The notes under the pieces: model-generated
The model's input: the letters and a program-made list of their open reading frames with translations, nothing else
The model's database searches: none
What the model was told of the DNA's origin: nothing
Shown: piece after piece, positions 33,962-43,974 of the stretch
Position numbering within the stretch: position 1 is the first letter of the stretch
Layout of the letters: each line of letters starts with the position of its first letter
Position numbers and translations under genes: made by a program
NCBI GenBank assembly: GCA_019671005.1
Contig: CM033718.1
Coordinates: 27,532,014-27,596,013 of the forward strand
Direction: 5' to 3'
DNA from: Hibiscus mutabilis
Taxonomy: Eukaryota > Streptophyta > Magnoliopsida > Malvales > Malvaceae
Length of the DNA stretch: 64,000 nt

Positions 33962-35635
33962 TAAATTAAATAATGCATGATCAATATAAAAATGCTAACA
34001 AAACTATAAAGGGTAAAAAGAACAGTACATAAACAAAGATTATAGGTAGAATCGAACAAAAACAAGCACAAAAAATGAGCAAATAACCCAAAAAAAGGGT
34101 AAATATACCATTGATTTCGGACTCAATTAAAACAAAATTGGAATTGAAGGAGAAAAATAAAGGATTAGACCATTCGAAATCTAATTAAACTGAAAAAGTG
34201 ACGAAATTGAAAACCATTTAAAAATGTGAGAGATTGCGGAGGCAATTTAGAAACACTGAAGGACTGGCGGAGGAGTTTACAAAGAAAAGAGGGATTTATG
34301 AGGCCATTATCCTTATTTTTATTTTAAAACAGAGTATAAATTTTTTTTTGCAAAAAAAAACCCTCTTTACTTCATTTTTACAAAAAAAAATTCTCTCAAT
34401 ATCCATTGAGCCATAAACACCAAAAATCCTTTTTTATCTCCCATTTTGGATCAAAACTTTAAAAATGGGATGAACACCATCTATGTTCATCGTGTTCATC
34501 AAGAACAGGATGAACAAAGCCCCATAACCACCGTAAACTCAGATTTAGGCGGGGCTCCGCAGCATCGACCACTATGGTTCGTCGTTGGTCACTGCTTGTC
34601 GCTCGACGCTCACCGACATCGAAGATCTCAAAAACCCGAACCAAAACTGCATTTTTTCTTCTAAAAATAGACATGAGCTTGTTTTTTAAAATCAAACCTC
34701 AAATCTCCCAAACCCTAAAAATCGCGACCAAAACCCCTTTCATTTTACGAAATACAGAGTTTAGAAGGGAACCCGACCGATTCACTATACATGGCTTATG
34801 AGACCACGAGGCTTGTTATCGGAGGGACCCGTCATTCAACAGAGGATTCCTCGGACGAGGAGAAAGCCAGAATGACCAAGAGATATAAAAACCCTAGCCT
34901 CTTTTTTCTTTTTGAAAATTTTAACTATCGGGAGAGAATATACCTTGTTTACAATGATTTTTCATATATGAAAAAATATACCATTGGTTGCTCTTTTGTT
35001 CTTAAATTGTTGATAATATCCCAACATCCTCTTTGTCTGTATTCATGTGTACCTCTATCAATGTTTAATTCTTGTTTGCTTTGTGTGTGATACATGGTAG
35101 CTGGAGGAGGGAACCAGAGAGAGGGGTAAAGCTTGAATCTGACGTGGCCGCCGGAAAGGGTGAGGGGACCAGAGAGAGACTAGTGTGGTTGCTGGAGTGA
35201 TCAAGCATGTGAGTGCGTGGGCAAGAAGAAGGGTCAGGCGTTATCCTGCATGCGCGCGTGGAGGAGATGGAGGGCCTCATGGTTCAATTTGGACAGTCAA
35301 ATCAATCTTGATCCAACGTCCCCTATTCGATTGCGCAAAAAAAGAATGACCAGATTAGTTTAGGGTTTGGTTATCAGATCTTAAGATTAGGGCCAATTTA
35401 ATTATCTTGGGCCTATATGCAATGTAAATATACCTTGGGATGTTTTATAATATATATTTTTTGGGTTTTTAGATTATATACATGGGCTGTTAAATTTAAA
35501 TTAACTTGGGCTTTTTTTATTTAGTTATCTATTAATTATTTTTTTGTTTAATTTAAAATAATAATAATAATAAATGTATAAATAAGCAAATAAAGAAAAT
35601 CGAGTTAGAAGAGCCGGATAAAATTAGTGTCTACA
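33962..35635 (-). repeat. 3' LTR of element D, proximal piece
   Basis: In element sense the LTR starts TGTAGACACTAAT at 35635 and runs leftward to the C insertion point. With the distal piece at 22382-22783 it would total about 2.08 kb. The plus-strand ORFs at 34446-35090 have no recognisable domain and are antisense to the element. Confidence 0.65.
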
Positions 35636-35652
35636 GTTACCCCCTCTTTGTT
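35636..35652 (-). other. Polypurine tract of element D
   Basis: The minus strand reads AACAAAGAGGGGGTAAC directly before the TGTAGACAC LTR start. This fixes the minus-strand orientation of D and shows its kinship to C. Confidence 0.75.
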
Positions 35653-35732
35653 CATTGCTATGGGACAAGAATATGACAAACACTAATAACACTAATTTTA
35701 TCCCGCTTAACCTTCTGGAACCTTATAGCTAC

Positions 35733-36670
35733 AAGTTCTTCTCGTTAGGAACTTTTCACTCTTCTAGAAATGTTGGTGAATTCTTCTCATTATGAATTCC
35801 TCATTTTCTTTTTTCTGGAGAACATGAACAAGTTATTCTTATTATGAACTTCTCATATTACCCACAAAGATTATGTATCTTCCTTTTTAGAAAACTTGAA
35901 CAAGTTCTTCTCATTATGAACTTCTTATATTACCCACAAAGATTATGTATCTTCCTTTTTAGAAAACTTGAACAAGTTCTTCTTATTATGAACTTCTCAT
36001 CTTTTTGCCAAGGTTGAAGTCTGAATATTTCTTTTCATTATGAACTTTGCATTCTTCTGAAAACGTTGGCGAATTCTTCTCATTATGAATTCTCTACTTC
36101 CTCTTCTTCTAGAGAACACGAACAAGTTCTTCTCATTATGAACTTTCCGCATTGCCCACAAAGATTCTGCATCTTCCTCTTTAGAAAATTTGAACAAGTT
36201 CTTCTCATTACGAACTTCTCATATTTCTGCCAAGGTTGAAGTATGAATAGTTATTCTCATTATGAACTCTTCATTCTTCTAGAAATGATTTTGCTTATAC
36301 CTCATTGGAAAGTCCGGACAAGTTCTTCTCATTATGAACTTTCTATTCTTCCCTCAAAGGTTAATTTAGAGCTTAAAACAATTTTCTCATTATGAACTAT
36401 TCATTTTCCTGGATGAAATCTTCTCATTAGCAACTCTTTCATCTTTGTTGAGCAAGTTCTTCTCATTAGCAACTCTTTCATCTTTGTTGAGCGAGTTCTT
36501 CTCATTAGGAACTCTTGAGTCTTTGTTGGGCGAGTTCTTCTCATTAGGAATTCTTGAGTCTTTGCTGAACGAGTTCTTCTCATTAGGAACTCTTGAGTCC
36601 TAGTTGAGAGAGTTCTTATTAGGAACTCTTTCATATTTGTTGAGCGAGTTCTTCTCATTAGGAACTCTTG
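35733..36670 (-). repeat. Array of ~19 stem-loops (TAATGAGAA loop) in element D
   Basis: Read on the plus strand, each unit is a short arm, TTCTCATTA(T/G), then the matching arm. Arms are AAGTTC/GAACTT at 35733-35754, 36123 and 36319; GAATTC/GAATTC at 35777 and 36070; GAGTTC/GAACTC at 36491, 36570 and 36647. The right end (36480-36670) has a regular ~39-bp period, and 35860-36000 has a ~72-bp period. In element sense the hairpin is a 5-6-bp stem with a 10-nt loop, the same geometry as in C but with a different loop sequence. The array sits just inside the PPT, as in C. Confidence 0.82.
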
Positions 36671-36690
36671 ATTCTTTGCCAGGATCTACC

Positions 36691-37030
36691 TCTCCACACA
36701 TGAAGGTGCAAACCGAAATCTTTGTTGATATTCTAAAAACCTATCAAAATAAATAAAATGGTTTGATGGTACGAGTTAGCATGCTCCTATCTTATAAATG
36801 CCTATATGATGCATGTATGATGATATTTTTAGAACTGCTGGGATAAAATCTTTCTCTATGGTCAATCAATCTTGATTTCTTTTGGCTTTCCATCTTTACT
36901 GAATCTTCATCCTTTGTCTCATCTTGAAATGAGATTATTGATTTTTGCTAGTCAAAACATGATCTATTACTTCTTGAAGTGTTCATCTGTAGTATTGCCC
37001 CACTCAACTTGGTTCCACTATTATCTAGTC
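36691..37030. other. Interior of element D, no gene seen
   Basis: Non-coding sequence between the hairpin array and the E insertion. No recognisable protein. Confidence 0.4.
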
Positions 37031-38848
37031 TGTAACCCCTAAAACTTGGCCCAGAAGAAATAGGTCGAATATAGGAAGTCACGATTAAAAATTTCCCCTC
37101 AAGTAACACATTTTAGGTTTACTTATTTATAAAACAAAATTATTATTAACTAATAATAATTATCATAAAATATCTCAATTATTTGTAGAACTAAAACATT
37201 AAAACATATTCTGAATATTAAATCTGAAATGCATGCTAAAAATAACCCCAAGGCCCAAATTACATAAATGTCCCAAAAGATTAAAAAATAATCTGAAAGT
37301 CTAAATAAAATAGTTCATACTAATGATTAAATATCTGAGTAAAATGTGAGATGCTCCAAGTACCGAGTTGCCTAAATAGTTTGAATATCTAAAAGAGAAA
37401 CTAAGAGGGTATAAGCTAAAGAGCTTAGCGCGTCTCTAAAGTGCAAGCAAACACCAACAAAACCATATTTTATTTTTCTAATAAGGTTTCTTGAAAACGC
37501 ATTAAATCTGATAAATCCAAATCACAATGTATGATGTCTGATGTATGACTCAAAACCCAACATCCGATATCATAAAGAATGCAGGTTGCGCTTGCCAGAG
37601 TGGAGGTTTCCCTCACTTTTCTTCCAAATACAATTTCGATCCCACGACTCAATAATATGATTTGAAAATAATAAATATGAACTCTTACGAGAGTCTCATT
37701 TCCAAAAATCTGATGCTTGATTTTAAAAACACAATAGGATATGCAATGCATGATATATAAAAATATTCTCAATCACAAGTTTGATAATAAATCAAGCATA
37801 GTATAAACCATAAATTATTTATAGCACAGAAAGAAACACACCTTAAGTAACCGTAGCTCTAATGTCGAGAATGGTGCGTCTCATGCTCAAGTCTAGTTGA
37901 ATCATAACCTACAAGGTATGAAATCTATATTAACTATCACTAAGCCACCAACTAAACACAACAACTAATCTGAAAGCATACTCACGTGAAGTTCTCAAAG
38001 AATGTGCATGGTCAGTCTGAACATGATGAGGTAACTTGTCAGCCTTAGAGTCGATACCTGAAAATGAGAATAACTTGGGTCAATCCAAAATTCAATTCCT
38101 TAGAAATTACTAAGTACAAATTAATTGTAAATAGCAAAATTGTTTTTCAAGATTGAATTAGACAAAACGGCCAACGGATTCGAACTTAGGACGTCGAAAA
38201 AGGTCAAAGAGAAAATTGTCCAAAAAAGTCAACTCTGGTCAACAATCAAAGTCAACCTTGGTAAAAGTCAAAGTCAAAGACAACATTGATTTGATTGGTC
38301 AACGATCAACTTGGTCAAAAAAGTCAACAGGTTAACTCAGGCCAAACTCTGGGTCAACAATTCAAATGGTCCAAGGTCAAAACTGGTCAACTACCAGTCA
38401 ATGTTCTACTCGGTCAAAGGTCAGACTAGTCAAACGGGTCAGGTCTACTATCTTATAGGATCTGCCAAATCTGGTCCGGGTCAGATATGGTCAACAAACC
38501 TGGTCCAGTTTTCTTATTTGGTTTAGGTTCATATACACCCACGGTTTTGGGCTCACAAATGCGATATGTTCATTTCACACAAGTTTGGCTATCTAAACTC
38601 ATACACAACCCACTTGGGCCTCATGGCTTGTTCACTCACTTGGGCCAAATATGATGGCAAGAACACAAAGGAATGGCTGAAGCAATTAGGGTTTGTGAAA
38701 CAATTGATGGCGCAGATGAACCGAGGCAGTGACAATGACGGTAGGGCAGAAGGGGCAGCGCAACAACAACTCCACCATAGATAGCAACGACAAAAACGAA
38801 ACCATAAAATTATTTCTGCCAAACAACAAACAACATTCAAGAGACCAC
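37031..38848 (-). repeat. 3' LTR of element E, U3 edge missing
   Basis: It aligns to 38947-about 40820 with frequent substitutions. Homology stops after the CAACATTCAAGAGACCACA phrase at 38831-38848. It contains a dense GGTCAA/GTCAA region (38180-38500). Confidence 0.7.
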
Positions 38849-38946
38849 AAAATACTTTAGATGCATGCAGAAGTTGAAAATATTTTGAAAATAATTGTTG
38901 TGAGCCTCACAGTCCGAGGATTGAACTTGGATATGATAACAATAAA

Positions 38947-41447
38947 TGTAACCCCATAAACCCTTCATAGAAGAAATGGGTCGAATCTAGGAAGTCGCAT
39001 TTGAAAACTTTCCTATTAAGTAACACATTTTAGGTTTACTTATTTATAAAAAAAATTATTATTAAATAATAATAATTATCGTAAAATATCTCAATTATTT
39101 TTGAAACTCAAACATTAAAACATATTCTGAATATTAAATAAAAACATCTAAATTAAATTTGGAAATGCATGCTGAAACATAATCCTAAAATATAAATCCC
39201 AAAGCCCGAATTATATAAACGTCCCAAAAGATTAAATAATAATCTAAAACTCTTATTAAAATAGTTCATATTGATGATTAAATATCAGAGTAAAAAGCAA
39301 GATGCTCCAAGTACCTAGTCGCTTAAAGAGTCTGAATATCTTAAAGAGAAATTAATGGGGTGCAAGCTAAAGAGCTTTGTGAGTCTCTAAACTAGAAGCA
39401 AACGCCAACAAAACCGTATTTTATCTTCCTGATAAGGTTTCTTAAAAACACATTAAATCTGATAAATCCAAATCATAATGTTATGATGTCCAATGCATGA
39501 CTTAAAACCCAACTCTTCGATATCATACAAAGTGGAGGTTGCCTTCACCAGAGTAGAGGTTTCCCTCATTTTTTTCTGAACACAATTTCGATCCCATGAC
39601 TCAATGATATAATTTCAAAATAATAAACCCAAACTCATACGAGAGTCTCATTTCCGAAAATCCAATGCTTGATTTTAAAAACACAATAGTATATGCTATG
39701 CATGATATATAAAAATATTCTTAATCACAAATCAGATAATAAATCAAGTAGAGTATAAACCATAAATAATTTATAGCACAGGAAGAAACACACCTTAAGC
39801 AACAATAGCTCTAATGTCGAGAATGGCGCGTCTCACGCTCAAGTCTAGTTGAATCAGAACCTACAAGGTATGAATTATGTATTAACTATCACTAAGCCAC
39901 AAACTAAACACAAAAACTAATCTGAAAGCATAATCACATAAAGATCACGAAGAACGCGCACGGTCAGTCTGAACAGGATGAGGTAACTTGTCAGCCTCAG
40001 AGTCGATACCTTAACACGAGAATAACTCGAGTCAATCTACAATTCAATTCCTTATAAATTACTAAGTACAAATTAATTGTAAATAGAAAAACGGGTTTTC
40101 GGGATAGAATTAGACAAAACGACCAACGTATTCGAACTTAGGACGTCAAAAAAGGTCAAAGAGAAGGTTGTCCGAAAAAATCAACTCTGGTCAACAATCA
40201 AAGTTAACCCTAGTCAAAGTCAACTCTGATAGTGAGTCAAAGTCAATGTTAACTTGACTGGTCAATGCTCAACTTGGTCAAAAGTCATCAGGTCGACTCA
40301 GGTCAAACTCTCGGTCAATAAGTCAAATAGTCCAAGGTCAAAATTGGTTAACTGCCGGTCAATGGTCCACTCGGTCAAAAGTCAAATGGGCATGGTCTAC
40401 TGTCGAGTCAGGTCAGTCAAATCTGGTCTGGGTCAAATTCGATCAAAAAACCTGGTTCAACTCACTTGTCCAATTTGGGTTCATATATACACCCACGGTT
40501 CTAGGCTCACAAATCCGATCTATTCATTTCACACAAGTTTGGGCTATCTAAAATTATACACAACCCACTTGGGCCACATGGCTAGGTCACTCACTTGGGC
40601 CAAATCTGATGGCAAGCACACAAAGAAATGGCTAAAGCAATTTGGGTTTGTGAAACCATTGAAGGCGCGGATGAACTGATACAATCACCGATGACAGCAG
40701 GGAGGCGACAGCAACGTAACAACACGAGAACACCAGCTCCACCATGGACGGCAATGACAGAACGATACCCATAAAATTATTTCGGCCAAACAACAAACAA
40801 CTTGTGTTCAACAAACAACATTCAAGGGACCACAACAAACCCACTGAGGAAAGATGAAGCTTTCCCAAACACTTACCCAAACTCAAACTTACAGAGGAGA
40901 AGGGGTGAAAAGGACGGCGACGCAAGCAATAGAGGAGATGATGGTACGAGTAACGATGGAGATCGAGTGGTCTCTCCATAGTTTCTGAGTAGCCAAAGAA
41001 CGACGCAGTGGAGTGGTTACCTGGTTTTTTTCACTAGGATAAGGTGGTCACAATGATGATTGCGACGCACGACAAGGATGGCGACGAGAGGCTTAATGGA
41101 GATTCACCGGAAAAAGGGCGAAGGGTGATGGGTTTATTTCAAAGAGAGTGAGAAAGAGGGATGCAGCTGCAGATTTTGGAATATTATGGAATATGAAAGG
41201 CTTAAGGGTTTAAAACACCCTAACATACTGGGTAAATCTGAAGGAGAGGATCCACACTATTACCACATTACAGAAAGGCCACAATAGTTCAATTTCTCAA
41301 TTTGGTCACCGAATCCAATAATAATCACAGTTGAGTCCAAATATTGAAATTAGGGTTTTGATCAAAAATTCCCAAATTATAGGGTTACTAAATTAGGGAT
41401 TTCAAAATTTAGGTTTTCCAAGTTAGAGGAAAATTTAGGGTGTTACA
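38947..41447 (-). repeat. 5' LTR of element E
   Basis: About 2.5 kb with TG/CA ends (TGTAACCCC ... GGTGTTACA). It has the same GTCAA-rich block at 40140-40460. ORFs at 40254-40679 and 40632-40979 are by-products and match no known protein. Confidence 0.7.
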
Positions 41448-42607
41448 TCTTGATTCATCATGAAGAGTCTTCCTCTATCTCAATATTAGGGTGAGAACAT
41501 GTCTCAAGCCCTAAACTTTTCTTATGTTTGGACATCTTATTTTCATTAAGGTTCATTCTTCATTTCTTTGAACCAATCAAAGCATCATGGCAAAATTTTA
41601 CTTTAAGTCCTTGAACTTTCTAGAATATGAATTATCCTCACAATAATCATTGGTGGGTTATTCCTCTGTGTTAGGTCGATCTTTAGCATCCACGACCTTG
41701 CATTTATCCTGAAGCAATACAAAGAAATCTTTTTGTTTAAAAAACGTCAATTTATTGATCGACATTTCAATGAAAGATGTCTTTTTTGGATTAATATACA
41801 AGACCTAGAAAACTAAGATCATAATATAAAGAAAGAAAACAGAATAGGATGCCCTGTATACCGAGTGTAAGAGTGTCTCGAATTCAACCCTCTGGTCATC
41901 ATTTCAAGCATAGCTTGTGTCTATTAAGACTTTGAATGTTGTGGTGATATTTGAAGTTGTGAAATTTCCCAGATCGCTCGGTTTATCCTTACAATTATCT
42001 CGTTGTTTGGTCTAGCTGAAAACTACTCCTTTTGGTTCTCATTTTTTTTCCATTTATAAATGTGTTCAAGCTTCCCTGACTTGTTTAACTAGTGGAATGC
42101 AAAAATATCATTCTAAGAATAAAATTCCATAGGTGCATGTGTGTGCTTTTGATTGCAACTAGCCATTATTGTATTAATATTATTATTATACCTATATCTT
42201 CAAGGATTCATTCCTGTCGCTAGGGTATTAAACAAGTGGAGCATAGATCCTTGTTAGGTTTGTCAACCCCACAACTCCATTAGCATGCTCTGATATTTAT
42301 TAATATGGTTGTTCATTCTTTTTTAATTTATTTATATTTTAGCTACTAGTTGCAATCCATGTATTCTCATTAGGGTATAGAATATTGCACTTAGAACTTT
42401 AATTTCAAGCAACTCCACTTGGTTAAACTTGACTAGTATACTTCACTTTTTATGAATTTTGGAGATTTTCTCATCATCAAACATCATCAAATGAGTAGTA
42501 TTATTTCTTTTTGTGCTTTGCCAAAAAGAGTAGACTGAGAAAGAAATCGCACTTCATCATTTTCACAACACTCAACTGATCTTTGTATTAGAATCAATTC
42601 ACATCAT
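41448..42607. other. Probable continuation of element D interior, no gene seen
   Basis: Non-coding sequence between E and F. It may continue the D interior, but I could not recognise gag, pol or an LTR edge. Confidence 0.35.
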
Positions 42608-42741
42608 GCTCATATAAGTAAGGGTTGGACTACGGTCCAGGGCTACGTCCTATATGTGGTAGCTCTGGATAAGTCCCTTGTCATCTCCCCCACATATAGG
42701 CCGGAGCCCCGGACCGTAGTCCAACCCTTACTTATACGAGC
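42608..42741. repeat. ~50-bp inverted repeat at the broken edge of the F 3' LTR
   Basis: Arms 42608-42659 and 42690-42741 pair with about four mismatches and a 30-nt spacer. The core is GGACTACGGTCC/GGACCGTAGTCC. The right arm is normal LTR sequence, also present at 50129-50185. The left arm has no counterpart at the equivalent place in the right LTR, so it looks like an inverted duplication made when the LTR end was lost. Confidence 0.7.
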
Positions 42742-43915
42742 TCAAATAATCCTATGGCATACCAATTGTATCCAAAACTCACAAATGTCCAAGGTTACAC
42801 ATATTTCTTTGTATTTTCTTACCTTTGTGCCCGTAGGCCATAACATATTGGAAACGGAAGTGAGCCGTAGCTCCATAGCATATCATAGTACATGTTTACA
42901 TCGAATCATCACATAGTCATATCAAATTCACATAATATAACATAGTTGTTCACATTTCAACATATTACTTTCATAGTTCATTTATATCGGATCATATGTC
43001 GCATGTATATCCATAACCATATCAGAATAACACAAGGGCTTATCCAACCTTACCATTCCAATTTATAGTCGATTGCTGTACTTGAGCTTTGACACAATGC
43101 ATAGCAAACCACAATGATGCAACGGGATGGAACCGAGCCTATCCCTTGACATGACTACACTCACCTTGATTACGAGGCTCACGAATTACAACTCCGTTGT
43201 GCCTAGCTTGACCGAATCGATACGCCTTGCTTGGAATTTGAGCAAGGTCGAAGGACAAACCAAGGTGCTTGCTTAGCTAGAGGTTGAAGACAACAATGGA
43301 GGAGCTTGCTTATTTGGGAGACAAAGTTTTGGGTTTTCTTTCGGGAGTTTAAAAGATGAGAGATAAGAGCTTCTCTTTATTCATTTAAAAGATTGAGGCT
43401 TAATCATTTCTCACCTACATGGCAACCAATGAAAAGCTTACCCTCCATCAAGGTTTTCTTATTCCTATGGTCAATAGTCTTTTCTATTTAGCTATTGACT
43501 TCATCAATCACCTATTCAGATGATTTTCACGTAGGCATTGTCAAGCAAGGAGGTGAGTAAGCACCTTGCTTGGTTTTTTCCTCAATTTGGCTTCGAATAG
43601 ATTTAGAATAGGGGAACCGTATCGATACGCTTTTGGCCGTATCGATACGCCCTCACCAAAATAGGTAAGTTAGTTATTGGCAGTTGGGCTGTATCGATAC
43701 TAGCTTGACCGTATCGATACGCCTTACTTGGAATTTTGCATTTTGGGCTTTGAATCGCATACAGGGAAGTCCCTTTACCCGTATATGACCAAATTGTGAT
43801 TTCATTACAAAAGAAGGATGCAATGGCCATTCATTGCAACATTTTACATATCAGATTTGAAACTTCTGATCACCAAAACCTAATTCTGACTAGGCCAGTT
43901 TTAAAAGATGTGACA
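42686..43915 (-). repeat. 3' LTR of element F, partial
   Basis: In element sense it starts TGTCACATC at 43915 and matches the 5' LTR to about 42686, where the R/U5 side is lost at the inverted repeat. Against the 5' LTR it lacks about 290 bp near 43210-43240; the gap is bridged by a short GATACGCCTTGCTTGGAATTT stretch that resembles 43716-43738. Confidence 0.75.
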
Positions 43916-43929
43916 ACTCTCCCCTTAGG
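43916..43929 (-). other. Polypurine tract of element F
   Basis: The minus strand reads CCTAAGGGGAGAGT immediately before the LTR start TGTCACATC. Confidence 0.75.
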
Positions 43930-43974
43930 AAAATTTGTCCTCGAATTTTCACCCTAAGCAAAGAGATGAGGGTA

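Larger units (their letters stand above)
37031..41447 (-). mobile_element. Element E: deleted Tekay/Del-like LTR element (LTR pair only)
   Basis: Two diverged direct repeats (37031-about 38848 and 38947-41447) start TGTAACCCC on the plus strand. The second ends GGGTGTTACA, an edge common in Tekay/Del LTRs. Between them are only ~100 bp, including TTGTTATCATATCC on the minus strand (about 38931-38944), a worn copy of the tRNA-iMet PBS TGGTATCAGAGCC. On this reading E is minus-strand, the right LTR is the 5' LTR, all coding sequence is gone, and the left (3') LTR has lost its U3 start. No clear TSD. Confidence 0.65.

Noticed and set aside
34446..35280. ORFs on both strands that look like a small gene with CTCGACGCTCACC-type GC-rich parts
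   Set aside because: The region is the U3 side of the D LTR. No protein family was recognised and the frames overlap in both directions.
36401..36658. Minus-strand ORF with a 13-residue repeat (RRTRSTK-type)
   Set aside because: It is the translation of the ~39-bp hairpin repeats in element D. The periodicity comes from DNA repeats, and there is no other sign of coding.
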